This document shows, piece by piece, positions 49,211 to 58,000 of a stretch of 64,000 nt of DNA. A program made the translations under genes and the position numbers. This DNA is from Streptomyces griseocarneus (lineage in GTDB: Bacteria; Actinomycetota; Actinomycetes; Streptomycetales; Streptomycetaceae), in assembly GCF_014655595.1 (NCBI RefSeq), contig NZ_BNBL01000002.1, positions 308,166-372,165 of the forward strand. Reading direction: 5' to 3'. The number at the start of each line of letters is the position of its first letter. Within the stretch, counting starts at the first letter, position 1. A model generated the notes under the pieces. It was not told the DNA's origin, did no database searches, and was given only the letters and a program-made list of their open reading frames with translations.

Positions 49211-50439
49211 GATGACTCCGAGGGGGACGACGCGGCGGGGTGAGCGGGAAGGGGGACGCGGGCGGAGACGACGGTGCCCTCGCCGGGCGCCGACTCCACG
49301 CTGAGCCGGCCGCCGACCTGCTCGGCGCGGGCCCGCATGGCGGGCAGGCCGTGCCCGCGGCCCCGGCCCGGCCGCCGCGGCTCGCCGCCGCGCGGGCCCA
49401 GGCCGCGCCCGTCGTCGGCCACGTCGAGGACCACCTGGTCGTCCAGGCAGGTGAGGGTCAGGGCCGCGTGGCGGGCGCCGGAGTGCTCGCGGACGTTGGC
49501 CAGGGCGCCCTGGGCGATGCGCAGCAGGGCGGATTCGACCCGCGGCGGCAGTTCTCCCGGCTCGCCCTCGAGATGGAAGCGCACCGTGAGGGCGTCGTCC
49601 GACTCCCGCTCGGCCAGCCCGCGCAGGGCCCTGGCCAGCGGTACGCCGCGCTCGAGGTCGGGCGGCGCGAGGTCGTGGACGAAGCGGCGGGCCTCGGCCA
49701 GGCCGCGGGCGGCGATGTGGGTGGCCGTACGGACGTGGGCGCGTGCCGTGGCGGGGTCGGCGTCCCAGACCCGGTCGGCGGCCTGGAGCAGCATCCGCTG
49801 GCTGGACAGGCCCTGGGCGAGGGTGTCGTGGATCTCCATCGACAGCCGCTGCCGCTCGGCCAGGGTGCCCTCGCGCCGCTCGGTCGCGGCCAGCTCGCGG
49901 CGGGTGCGCAGCAGGTCGTCGATCAGTGCCCGCTGCCGGGACGCCTGCCGCTCCATGTGGACGAAGACGGCGGTCGCCATCGCGGCGACGACCGGCGGGG
50001 CGATCACCAGGGCGGGGTCGAGGCCGAAGAGGCTGACCTGCGCGGCCGTCACGAACACCGTCAGGGCGGCGATCAGGACCAGGGCGGCGCGGGTGGGCAG
50101 CGCCCGCAGGCTCGTGTAGACCAGCGGGATCGCACACCACGCGAAGCTCGGGGCGAGCACGACGAGCACGGCCCAGACCGCGACCAGCGCGCCGAGCCAC
50201 AGCCGCCGCTTCGTGGTGGCGCGGTCGTCGTCGCGGCCGATCCCGTACAGCAGCGCGAGCACCGCGCTCAGTGCGACGACCCAGGCGGTGCGCGGGTCGC
50301 CGGGGTGGCGGATCAGGAAGCGGACCAGGGAGGCGCCCAGCAGGAGGAGGAACGCGGTGTGCCGGACCATGGCGAGCCACCAGGCGTCGGGCTGCCGCTC
50401 CGGTGTCCGGTCCGCGGTGTGCGCTGGGTCGGCGTGCAC
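49207..50439 (-). CDS. senS: Sensor histidine kinase, SenS-like
   Basis: A 410-residue membrane kinase starting at GTG 50439 behind AAGGAG. Five to six membrane segments lie at about residues 15-170 (FLLLLGASLVRFLI, WVVALSAVLALLYG, LGALVAVWAVLVVLA, LVLIAALTVFVTAA, VIAPPVVAAMATAVFV). A coiled linker leads to the H-box MEIHDTLAQGLSS (near residue 200) and an HATPase domain with NVREHSGA and ADDGRGLG. SenS of S. reticuli has five membrane helices and is controlled by the extracellular haem-binding protein HbpS; an HbpS-like gene lies divergently 231 bases away. I infer sensing of haem or redox stress. Confidence 0.85.
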   Translation of the reverse strand: MHADPAHTADRTPERQPDAWWLAMVRHTAFLLLLGASLVRFLIRHPGDPRTAWVVALSAVLALLYGIGRDDDRATTKRRLWLGALVAVWAVLVVLAPSFAWCAIPLVYTSLRALPTRAALVLIAALTVFVTAAQVSLFGLDPALVIAPPVVAAMATAVFVHMERQASRQRALIDDLLRTRRELAATERREGTLAERQRLSMEIHDTLAQGLSSQRMLLQAADRVWDADPATARAHVRTATHIAARGLAEARRFVHDLAPPDLERGVPLARALRGLAERESDDALTVRFHLEGEPGELPPRVESALLRIAQGALANVREHSGARHAALTLTCLDDQVVLDVADDGRGLGPRGGEPRRPGRGRGHGLPAMRARAEQVGGRLSVESAPGEGTVVSARVPLPAHPAASSPSESS

Positions 50440-50537
50440 GTACGTGTTCTCCTTCTTCGGCCGCTCGTCGTGCCGCGCCTGTCCGCGCGGCGGGGATCTC
50501 CCGTCTCCTGTCCTAAACCGTGCGGGGCCACCGCGCA

Positions 50538-50553
50538 TCATCCGATCGGTTGA
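50538..50553. promoter_or_regulatory. Operator-like dyad in the senS/hbpS divergent region
   Basis: TCATCCGATCGGTTGA is an inverted repeat around CCGATCGG with one mismatched pair. It overlaps a TTGACA (50550-50555). It could be a SenR site or a promoter element; a matching -10 at 17 bases is not evident. Confidence 0.35.
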
Positions 50554-50670
50554 CACCGGGTCGTCCGTACCGCCTCGGCGGAGCAGCCGGAACGGCGATC
50601 CCCGGGGCGGGCCGGGCTTCGAGGATGGGTGCGTCGCACCACCTCCCGTCCATCTCACCGAGGAGTTCCC

Positions 50671-51246
50671 ATGCCGAACACCGACAAGCCCTCCCGCCGT
50701 CCGTCCACCCGCGCCCGGGTGCTGACCGGCGTCGCGGCGGCGGCCGCCGTCGGCGCCGCCACCTTCGGCGCCGTCTCCGCGACCGCCTCCCCCGCGGCGG
50801 ACCAGGCGGCTCCCGTCCAGGCCTCCGGCGGTGGCCTCACCCGCTCGACCCACCTGTCCGTGGACGCGGCGACCAAGGCGGCGCAGGGCGCGCTGGCGGC
50901 CGCGCGCAAGGACGGCCAGAAGGTGACCGTCGCCGTCGTCGACCGCAACGGCAACACGGTGGTCGTCCTGCGCGGCGACGGCGCCGGCCCGCAGTCCTAC
51001 GAGTCCGCCCAGCGCAAGGCGTTCACGGCCGTTTCCTGGAACGCCCCCACGTCCGAGCTGGTCAAGCGCCTCGAGCAGGCCCCGGGCCTGAAGGACATCC
51101 CCGGCACCCTCTTCCTGCCGGGAGGCACCCCGGTCCAGGCCGACGGCGCCCCGGTCGCGGGCATCGGCGTCGCGGGCGCGCCGAGCGGGGACCTGGACGA
51201 GAAGTACGCCCGGGCGGGCGCGGCCGGGCTCGGCGGGGTCAAGTAG
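50671..51246 (+). CDS. hbpS: Secreted haem-binding protein, HbpS/GlcG family
   Basis: A 191-residue protein starting at ATG 50671 with AGGAG upstream. The signal peptide spans about residues 1-42 (VLTGVAAAAAVGAATFGAV). The mature GlcG-fold domain shows LSVDAATKAAQGALAAARKD, VAVVDRNGNTVVVLRGDGAG, SYESAQRKAFTAVSWNAPTS and GIGVAGAPSGDLDEKYARAG, closely resembling S. reticuli HbpS as I recall it. HbpS forms octomers that bind haem and iron and control the SenS kinase. Its divergent position next to senS-senR strengthens the call. Eight bases overlap the convergent DUF4185-type gene. Confidence 0.85.
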   Translation: MPNTDKPSRRPSTRARVLTGVAAAAAVGAATFGAVSATASPAADQAAPVQASGGGLTRSTHLSVDAATKAAQGALAAARKDGQKVTVAVVDRNGNTVVVLRGDGAGPQSYESAQRKAFTAVSWNAPTSELVKRLEQAPGLKDIPGTLFLPGGTPVQADGAPVAGIGVAGAPSGDLDEKYARAGAAGLGGVK

Positions 51247-52411
51247 CGGGCGCGAGCGTGATGCGCAGGAACCGGGGCCGGTAGATGGCCGCGCGGCGGA
51301 TGACGTCGCGCGGCTGGAGGCTGTTGACGTTGTAGGAGACGACGAGTTCCCGGTGGCCCCGGCGCTCGAGCTCGGGATGCTCGTGCGGGTTGTAGGCGAT
51401 GACGTCCGCGTCGCGGTACGTGCCGAGGGGTCCGGCTTCCGGCGCGGTGTGCACCGTCCGGGGCCGGGTGAAGGGCCCGCCGGGGTCCCGGGACCAGGCG
51501 ATCTGCGTCTCGGCGCTGAACGGCTGGTCCGCGCGCTGGGTCACCAGGGCGTACCAGTCGCCGTGCCGGACCACGCTGAGCTCGTCGGAGGTGAGCAGCG
51601 CGGCGCCGCCGGGGCCGGTCAGCCGGGCGGCGTCCGCCTCGCGGGCGGACCAGCCGCCGCGCGCCGTGCGGTAGCGCCACGGCCGCCGCAGGTCGTGGCC
51701 GTCGACGCGGGCCAGCCGCACGTGGTGGGCGCCCGACGGGGAGCGCTCGGTGCCGTAGACGTAGGTGTACGCACCCCGGCGCTCGAGCCACGCGCCCCAG
51801 GAGACGCCGGACGCGGACGGCAGCGGGGTCAGCGACGCGGGGCGGGACAGCGCCCCGGTGCGGAACCGGGCCAGGACGTTGCCGCGCCAGGCCACGTCCA
51901 GCGGGCCGCTCCCGGTGTGGGCGTAGCGGGCGTAGACCACGCTCACGCCGTGCCCGTCGCCGAGGCCGGCCCGCGCCCAGTACCACTGGCCGGGGTCCGT
52001 GCCGGGCACGAGCGGGGCGGGCCGCCCGGAGGCGTCCCGGCCGGTGACGGTGCGGGGTCCGCCCGCGGTCCACAGCACGAAGCTGTTGTGGACGAAGGGG
52101 GTCGTGCCGCCCTCGCCGGTGACGGGGGAGCGGGAGCCGTCGCGCCGCACGGTGCCGAGGAAGGTGTCGGAGAAGACCCACAGTTCGCCGTCGGGCGTCG
52201 GCACGGAGTACGTGCTGTCGCCGCCCGTCCAGTGGCGCGGCGAACGGCCGCGGTCCGCGTACCGCGTGAACGCGTCGTCGAGGGAGCGCAGCGGCCGTAC
52301 GTCCGTCACGCGGGGCGGCCCGGCGGGAGCCGGCCGCGGGGGCAGGAAGGCGCACAGGGCCGCGAGCGCGGCGAGGACGGCGAGGACGGCGGGCGGGGCG
52401 GTCTTCTTCAT
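51239..52411 (-). CDS. Secreted DUF4185-type beta-propeller protein
   Basis: A 390-residue exported protein (signal: KKTAPPAVLAVLAALAALCAFL). The mature chain has the glycosidase-like five-bladed propeller motifs of DUF4185: GGDSTYSVPTPDGELWVFSD, PFVHNSFVLWTAG, YWARAGLGDG, TYVYGTERSP, and AETQIAWSRDPGGPF with VSYNVN near the end. Some relatives bind or cleave polysaccharides; no catalytic pair is asserted here. It lies 49 bases downstream of the secreted 198-aa protein on the same strand, so it may be the last gene of the MMPL unit. Confidence 0.7.
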   Translation of the reverse strand: MKKTAPPAVLAVLAALAALCAFLPPRPAPAGPPRVTDVRPLRSLDDAFTRYADRGRSPRHWTGGDSTYSVPTPDGELWVFSDTFLGTVRRDGSRSPVTGEGGTTPFVHNSFVLWTAGGPRTVTGRDASGRPAPLVPGTDPGQWYWARAGLGDGHGVSVVYARYAHTGSGPLDVAWRGNVLARFRTGALSRPASLTPLPSASGVSWGAWLERRGAYTYVYGTERSPSGAHHVRLARVDGHDLRRPWRYRTARGGWSAREADAARLTGPGGAALLTSDELSVVRHGDWYALVTQRADQPFSAETQIAWSRDPGGPFTRPRTVHTAPEAGPLGTYRDADVIAYNPHEHPELERRGHRELVVSYNVNSLQPRDVIRRAAIYRPRFLRITLAPAT

Positions 52412-52460
52412 GACGCAAGGATCGACGGAGCCCGCTGCTGACGGCAGATCACCTGAAGGG

Positions 52461-53057
52461 TCATCTGAAGGAGATGTTGCCCCGTCCCGCGACGGCCCGC
52501 AGCCCGCGGATGGCGCAGCCGGTCACGTCGGTGGTGGGCACCGCCCAGCCGCGGACGCGGCGGTGCGCCATCCGTCCCGAGACGACGCCGCCGCTGAGGA
52601 AGGCGTCGGCCGGGGTGTAGCCGCTGCCCCGGGCCGCGGGCCTGAGGTGCGAGACGCCGGCCCGGTAGCCGCGCTGGGCCCAGCCGTGGTACCAGGTGAT
52701 GGTGCCGGAGCCCTCGATCCGGTCGGTCGTCAGGCAGTTGGCCATGGCGGACCCGCTCAGGACCAGCCGCCCGGAGCGTACGCCGTGCTGGCTGCCGTCG
52801 GGGGACGTGCAGCGGTCGAGCAGGAGGGTTCCCGTCGCGGAGACCTGGCGCATGCGGCCCGTCACGGCGGGGCGGAAGACCACGGGCTCGCCCGGCGCGG
52901 TCTGCAGGGCGCAGCTGAGGGCGGCCGCCGCGCCCCGCGCGGGCACGGCGGTGGCGGGCGGCGCCGTGGGACAGGCCGCCGTGGTGAGGGCGCCGAGCAG
53001 CAGGGCGACGGCGGCCCCGCGGACGGCCGCGGTGCGGGAGCCTCGGGTGATGGTCAT
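52461..53057 (-). CDS. Secreted protein of unknown function, 198 aa
   Basis: ATG 53057 overlaps the stop of the MMPL gene (ATGA). A signal peptide or lipoprotein-like leader (AAVALLLGALTTAACPTAPP; possible lipobox LTTAAC) is followed by a beta-rich domain with four cysteines (LSCALQT, LLLDRCTS, AMANCLTTD, TGCAIRGL), probably two disulphides. The family is not recognised. Translational coupling to an MMPL exporter suggests it works with exported lipid or siderophore-like cargo at the cell surface. Confidence 0.65.
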   Translation of the reverse strand: MTITRGSRTAAVRGAAVALLLGALTTAACPTAPPATAVPARGAAAALSCALQTAPGEPVVFRPAVTGRMRQVSATGTLLLDRCTSPDGSQHGVRSGRLVLSGSAMANCLTTDRIEGSGTITWYHGWAQRGYRAGVSHLRPAARGSGYTPADAFLSGGVVSGRMAHRRVRGWAVPTTDVTGCAIRGLRAVAGRGNISFR

Positions 53058-55291
53058 GTCCGGATCTTCTTCCTCACGGTCTGTTTCTGCTGGGCCGGCA
53101 CGGCGCCGGCCGGCGCCGACGGCAGGAAGGCGGTGTGCAGCCCCAGGCGGCGGTGGAGCCGCGGCAGCGGCGCGGGCGCCCACCAGTTGGCCCGGCCGGC
53201 CAGCCGCATGAAGGCGGGGACGAGGACGCCGCGCACGACGGTGGCGTCCATGAGAACGGCGAGCGCGATGCCGCACCCGAACATCTTCAGCAGGACCACG
53301 TGCGAGGTCAGCAGGGGCAGCACGGCGATGGCGACGAGGACCGACGCCGTGGTGATCACGCGTCCGGTCCGGGCGATGCCGCCGACCACGGCGTCCCGGC
53401 AGCCGGCACCGGCGCGGTACTCCTCCTGGATGCGGGCGATGAGGAACAGCTCGTAGTCCACGGAGAGCCCGAAGGCGAAGCAGAACATCACCACCGGCAT
53501 GGACGTCTCCAGCTCGCCGGTCACCGTGAACGGCCCGAGGAGCCACCGCAGATGGCCCTCCTGGAAGACGTACACCATCGCCCCGAAACTGGCGCTCAGG
53601 CTCAGCGCGGCCAGCGCGACCGCCTTGAGCGGGACGATCAGGGAGCCGGTGAACAGGAAGAGCAGGACCAGCACACAGCCGATCAGCAGCGCGCCGATGA
53701 ACGGCAGCGAGTGCGCCAGCGCCGATTTGGTGTCCAGCACGCGCGCCGGGGAGCCGGTGACCAGATGCGGGCCCGGGGCGGGCAGCGCGCGCAGCGTCCG
53801 TACCAGCGCGGGGTCCTGTGAAGGAGGCCCCGTGCCGGTGACGGCCAGCCAGGTGCCGCCGTCGGTGATCTGCAGCAGCGATCCGGGCGTGGGGCCGGCG
53901 ACCTCGCGCCCGTGCGCATAGGCGCCCAGGCCCGTCACCACGCGGGAGACGTCGGGGCGTGCGGAGAGCCGGAGGGCGTAGTCGGTCACCTCCGCCTCCT
54001 GCTCGACGGCGTCGGTGGCGGGCAGCAGCACCGTGACGGCCCGGTCCCACGGGAGCGCGAAGTCGCGCCCGATGCCCGCGGCGACCGCATGCGATTCCAG
54101 TTCGGGAGGCAGCACGCGGTAGTCGGTGACGCCGAAGCGGACGTGCGTGAACGGCAGCGCCGACGCGGCGAGCAGCAGCACGCAGCAGCCGCCGGTCAGC
54201 AGTGGCCGCGCCGTGGCGACGCGGGCGACGCGCCGCCACAGCGCACTCTCGGCGGACCTTTCCCGGCGCCACCGGGCGAACGGGTCACCGCGGTCGATCC
54301 ACCGGCCGAGGAGCATCAGCAGCGCGGGCAGCAGCAGCGCGGTGACGAGCCCCGAGCACAGCACGACCGCGATGCCCGCGCAGGCCAGGGAGCGCAGGAA
54401 CGGCACGGGGAACAGCAGCATCGGCGTCAGGCAGAGGGCGATCGTGCCGCTGGAGAAGAAGACGGTGCGGCCCGCGGTGCGCATGGTGCGCAGGGTGGCC
54501 TCGCGGGCGTCGCCGCCCGTCGCGGCGAGCTCCTGGCGGTAGCGGCTGACGAGGAAGAGGCCGTAGTCGACGGCCACTCCGAAGCCGAGGGCCGTCACGA
54601 GGTTCGTGGCCAGCGCGGACACCGGCATCGCGGTGGCGAGCGCGCAGAGCAGGGGATAGGCGCCCAGCACCGCGAACAGCCCCGTCAGCACGGGCAGCAG
54701 GGCCGCGACCGGGGAGCCGAAGGCCAGCAGCAGCGCCAGCGCGGTCAGCGGTACGCCCACCATCTCCGCCCGCAGCAGCTCGTGCCGGCTGACGGCGGTG
54801 GCCTGGGCGGAGACGTAGGCGGTGCCGGTGGCCGAGACGCGCAGCGGCCCGTGGCGGCCGGTGAAGCGCGGCACCAGGTGCTCGGCGGCCCGCGCCGTGG
54901 CGGCGTCGTCCCCGGCCAGGTCGACCACGAGCAGCGCGGCGCGCCGGTCCGCGCCGAGCAGCTCGGCGGCGCCGGTGTTCCAGTAGGAGTAGACCCGCTC
55001 GACGCCCGGCTGCCGGGCGAGGGCGGCGGTCAGGCCGAGGCCGGCGCGGGTGACCGCCTCGTCCGTGACGGGGGAGCGGGCGTCCGCCCGCAGCACCAGG
55101 TCCGGCAGGCCCGCGTGGAACCGCTCGGCCAGTACGGCGTCGGCCCGCGCGGCCTCCGTGCCGGTGGCCAGATAGCCGCCGCCGCTGAACTGCGGGCGCG
55201 CCCCCATGAGCCACAGCCCCAGGACCGCGGCGAGCAGCGCCGCCCCGGTCAGCACCCGCCAGGGACGGGAGATCACCCACCGCGTCACCAT
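53054..55291 (-). CDS. MMPL-family (RND) lipid exporter
   Basis: A 745-residue transporter with two repeated halves, each with one helix, a large external domain and about five helices. Start ATG 55291 (MVTRWVISRPWRVLTG) matches the usual N-terminus. Half one holds NLVTALGFGVAVDYGLFLVS, half two VVMFCFAFGLSVDYELFLIA; the paired G-x-x-x-DY segments are the proton-relay signature of MMPL proteins. Known members export lipids or glycolipids. It is divergent from the CrtC/AttH-prenyl synthase fusion and coupled to a secreted protein, so export of an isoprenoid lipid is a reasonable inference. A second MMPL protein is at 60804. Confidence 0.88.
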   Translation of the reverse strand: MVTRWVISRPWRVLTGAALLAAVLGLWLMGARPQFSGGGYLATGTEAARADAVLAERFHAGLPDLVLRADARSPVTDEAVTRAGLGLTAALARQPGVERVYSYWNTGAAELLGADRRAALLVVDLAGDDAATARAAEHLVPRFTGRHGPLRVSATGTAYVSAQATAVSRHELLRAEMVGVPLTALALLLAFGSPVAALLPVLTGLFAVLGAYPLLCALATAMPVSALATNLVTALGFGVAVDYGLFLVSRYRQELAATGGDAREATLRTMRTAGRTVFFSSGTIALCLTPMLLFPVPFLRSLACAGIAVVLCSGLVTALLLPALLMLLGRWIDRGDPFARWRRERSAESALWRRVARVATARPLLTGGCCVLLLAASALPFTHVRFGVTDYRVLPPELESHAVAAGIGRDFALPWDRAVTVLLPATDAVEQEAEVTDYALRLSARPDVSRVVTGLGAYAHGREVAGPTPGSLLQITDGGTWLAVTGTGPPSQDPALVRTLRALPAPGPHLVTGSPARVLDTKSALAHSLPFIGALLIGCVLVLLFLFTGSLIVPLKAVALAALSLSASFGAMVYVFQEGHLRWLLGPFTVTGELETSMPVVMFCFAFGLSVDYELFLIARIQEEYRAGAGCRDAVVGGIARTGRVITTASVLVAIAVLPLLTSHVVLLKMFGCGIALAVLMDATVVRGVLVPAFMRLAGRANWWAPAPLPRLHRRLGLHTAFLPSAPAGAVPAQQKQTVRKKIRT

Positions 55292-55522
55292 GCTCGTCCA
55301 CCGTTCCCGTCCACGTCGGGGGTCGTGTCCCGGGTATACGGGGGCCGCCGGGCGCGCCCGCGGGCGGCGCGCTGCGTCCTCACCTGGATGGCCGGTCGAC
55401 GGGGCGTCAATCATCGGACGGTGACCCATCGATCGGGTGATCGCGCGTGACCGTGTTGACGTTCGTGCGGTTACGTGACGGTACGCGTTCCGTACCGCAG
55501 GAACCTCCTCCTTGGGACACCC

Positions 55523-57847
55523 GTGAACCAGCACATCGCACAGGATCCGCCCCACCCGGACAGCGCCGTGGAGAGGTGGTGCGTCAACGCCCGCGTACGG
55601 ACGGCCGAAGGGAACGAACACGGCCTGTCCGTCCTGTTCCTCTGCCACCGCCCGGATCCCGGCGGCACGCCGGCCCCGCCGTCCGCCCACACCCTGATCT
55701 GGTCGCACACCGACCACACCACGGGTTCCCACACCTTCGAGTCCTGGCTGGACGACGCCGCCTTCGCCCGCGCCCGTTCGGCGTTCGAGGACGGCGGGTC
55801 CTGGGACCCCCACGTCCGCCGGGCCGTCCTGGACGCCCTGGCCGACGGCCGCCCCCTGCTCCCGGACCGGCTGCTGCCGGCGCCCGTACGCATCGCCGCA
55901 CACCGGCTGGACCTGGACTTCGGGGGCGTCGCCACCCTGCGGCGGAACCCCGACGGCTCGTACGGGCTCACGGTGACCGGCCGGGACGAGGCCTTCGCGC
56001 TGACCGTCCGGCCCCGCAGGGCCCCGGTGCCGCTGAGCGCCGGCGAGGGCCCCGGCGGCTTCCACTCCTCCTGCCTGCCCCGCATGGCCGCCCGCGGCAC
56101 CCTGACCGCACCCGGCCGCGCTCCCGCGCCCGTCACCGGCGAGGCGTGGCTGGAGCGTTCCCACGGCGGTGCGCCGGGCCGCGCGCCCGGCCCGGACGGC
56201 GGGCCCGGCGCCCGGCTCTGGGCGCAGGTGCGGCTCGACAACGGCTGGGACGCCACCGTCCTGCGCACCAGCCTCGTCGAGGAGACGGCGGAGGCACCGC
56301 CGCCGGACCCCGCCGGACCGGACCGGCCGATGACCACCCACACCACGACGGCACAGCACACGGTCTGCGCCCTGGCCGGCCCCGACGGCCCCGCCCGTCC
56401 CGTGACGGCCGAGCTGCGCACGTTCCGGCACTGGGACTCCTCACTCACCCTCAACTCCTATCCCGTCGGCACCCGGCTGCGGATCCCCGAGGCCGGCCTG
56501 GACGTGCGCCTGACCGCCTCGCCGCGCGAGCAGGAGGTCCTGTCGATGGCCGTGGGGCGCGCCTTCTGGCAGGGCGGGTGCGAGGTCGAGGGCACCATGG
56601 GCGGCCGGCCCGTGCGCGGGCACGCCCGCGTGGAGTTCGTCCCGCCCAACGCCATCGTCGACCTCGAGGACTTCATGCGCCGCGTCGGCCGCCTCACCCG
56701 CGCGGAAGTGCGCCGCTACTACCCCGACGCCGCGGACCCCACCGTGCTGCGCGGCCTGGCCGGCCTCGAGGGCCACGCGCCGCTCGACGACGCCTCGGCC
56801 GCCGAGGTGCACGCCCAACTCGTCCTGCCCGTACGGCACCTGGCCGACCTGGGCGGAAAGACCTGGCGCTCGTTCGCGTCGGCCTGCGTCATGGCCCTCT
56901 TCTGCCGCCACGCCGACCGCTACCGCCCCCTGATGGCCGTCACCGAGCTGCTGCACGCCGGATCCCTGATCGTCGACGACGTGGAGGACGACTCCCCGCT
57001 GCGGCGCGGCGGCCCCACCGTCCACGAGGTCTTCGGCGTGCCGACCGCCATCAACGCGGGCACGGCGGCCTACTTCGTGTTCGACCGGGTCGGGGACGAC
57101 GTCCTGCCCGAGGACCCCGTGCTGCGCCTGCGCGTGCACCGGGCCTTCCTGCGCGCCCTGCGGGCCGGCCACGCCGGGCAGGCGCTCGACATCGCCGGGC
57201 ACGACCGGGCCATGGACGCCGCCGTGGCCACCGGCGACGCCTCGGCGCTGCTGGAGCGGCTGCACTCCACCCACCGGCTGAAGTCCGGCCTGCCGGTGCG
57301 GATGTTCGCCGAGGCCAGCGCCCTGTTGACGGGCGCGGGGGAGGAGCAGATCGCCGCCATCGGCGCGTACTTCGAGGCCGTCGGGGTCGCCTACCAGATC
57401 AGCGACGACGTCGCGGACCTGCGCGGCATCGGCACCATCAGGCACCAGGGGCGCCGCCGCCAGGCCAAGCGCGTGGCGGAGGACCTGCTGAACGGCAAGG
57501 TCACCGTGCCGCTGGCGCACGCCGTGCCGCTGCTGTCGCCCGAGCGCCGGCGCGCCGTGTGGGCCGCCGTGCGCGGCGGCCGGGCCACCCCGGCCGTCGC
57601 GGCGGCCGTGGCCGCCGTGCTCACCGAGTGCGGCGCGGTGGACGCCGCCCGCGCCCACGCCGTGCGGCTGCTCGACGAGGCGTGGCCCGCCGTGGACGCC
57701 GTGCTGCCGCCGACGATGCCCAAGGCGCTCCTGCGCGGCCTGGGGCGGTACGCCGCCCAGCGGGAGGACGACGTGCCCGAGGTCGTCGCGGCCGCCCAGC
57801 CGCCGGCCCCCCGCAGGCCGCTGCGGCTGACCGGCGACCGGGTTTGA
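55523..57847 (+). CDS. Fusion of a CrtC/AttH lipocalin-like domain and a polyprenyl diphosphate synthase
   Basis: A 774-residue protein. Residues about 10-385 match the CrtC/AttH double-lipocalin fold: VERWCVNARVRTAEGNEHGL, TLIWSHTDHTTGSHTF, a GTLTAPGRAPAPVTGEAWLE strand pair, and FWQGGCEVEGTMGGRPV. CrtC enzymes hydrate carotenoid double bonds. Residues about 430-760 are a trans-prenyltransferase with both Asp-rich motifs, LIVDDVEDDSPLRRGGP (484-488) and ISDDVADL (about 629-633), and the GKTWRSF allylic-site lysine/arginine. Small residues four and five positions before the first motif favour a longer chain. The fusion suggests chain making followed by hydration or cyclisation in one protein. 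GTG 55523 chosen; GTG 55475 is an alternative. Confidence 0.85.
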   Translation: MNQHIAQDPPHPDSAVERWCVNARVRTAEGNEHGLSVLFLCHRPDPGGTPAPPSAHTLIWSHTDHTTGSHTFESWLDDAAFARARSAFEDGGSWDPHVRRAVLDALADGRPLLPDRLLPAPVRIAAHRLDLDFGGVATLRRNPDGSYGLTVTGRDEAFALTVRPRRAPVPLSAGEGPGGFHSSCLPRMAARGTLTAPGRAPAPVTGEAWLERSHGGAPGRAPGPDGGPGARLWAQVRLDNGWDATVLRTSLVEETAEAPPPDPAGPDRPMTTHTTTAQHTVCALAGPDGPARPVTAELRTFRHWDSSLTLNSYPVGTRLRIPEAGLDVRLTASPREQEVLSMAVGRAFWQGGCEVEGTMGGRPVRGHARVEFVPPNAIVDLEDFMRRVGRLTRAEVRRYYPDAADPTVLRGLAGLEGHAPLDDASAAEVHAQLVLPVRHLADLGGKTWRSFASACVMALFCRHADRYRPLMAVTELLHAGSLIVDDVEDDSPLRRGGPTVHEVFGVPTAINAGTAAYFVFDRVGDDVLPEDPVLRLRVHRAFLRALRAGHAGQALDIAGHDRAMDAAVATGDASALLERLHSTHRLKSGLPVRMFAEASALLTGAGEEQIAAIGAYFEAVGVAYQISDDVADLRGIGTIRHQGRRRQAKRVAEDLLNGKVTVPLAHAVPLLSPERRRAVWAAVRGGRATPAVAAAVAAVLTECGAVDAARAHAVRLLDEAWPAVDAVLPPTMPKALLRGLGRYAAQREDDVPEVVAAAQPPAPRRPLRLTGDRV

Positions 57848-57885
57848 CATTGGGCCGCGCACGCTCTTAGGTAAGCCTCGCCTAA
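57844..57885 (+). promoter_or_regulatory. Promoter overlapped by a DmdR/IdeR iron box
   Basis: TTGACA (57844-57849), 17-base spacer, then TTAGGT (57867-57872) as -10. The -10 is part of TTAGGTAAGCCTCGCCTAA (57867-57885), a close match to the 19-base iron box recognised by DmdR1/IdeR (TTAGGTTAGGCTAACCTAA). Iron-loaded repressor bound here would block transcription, so the downstream genes should be induced by iron limitation. The -35 overlaps the stop codon of the fusion gene. Confidence 0.85.
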
Positions 57886-57901
57886 AAACGTGGAGGTTGC
57901 C

Positions 57902-58000
57902 GTGAGTTCCATATCGCCCATACCCGGATGTTCAGCAGTGAACTCCCCGGAGAGCCTCCGTGCTGCCCGCCTCGCGCGCGACCCGGGGGCCAGACCATGA
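57902..58000 (+). CDS. 32-residue ORF at the head of the iron-regulated transcript
   Basis: GTG 57902 has GGAGG five bases upstream, the best ribosome site in the area. The 32-residue product (MSSISPIPGC at its start, ending ARDPGARP) terminates in ATGA, which is also the start of the next gene. It may be a leader whose translation delivers ribosomes to the membrane-protein gene, or a small functional peptide. The composition gives no family hint. Confidence 0.55.
   Translation: MSSISPIPGCSAVNSPESLRAARLARDPGARP

Noticed and set aside
55424..55438. Operator palindrome between the MMPL and prenyl-fusion genes (ACCC...GGGT around ATCGAT)
   Set aside because: Only four outer bases pair cleanly around an off-centre core; not distinct enough to list as a feature.
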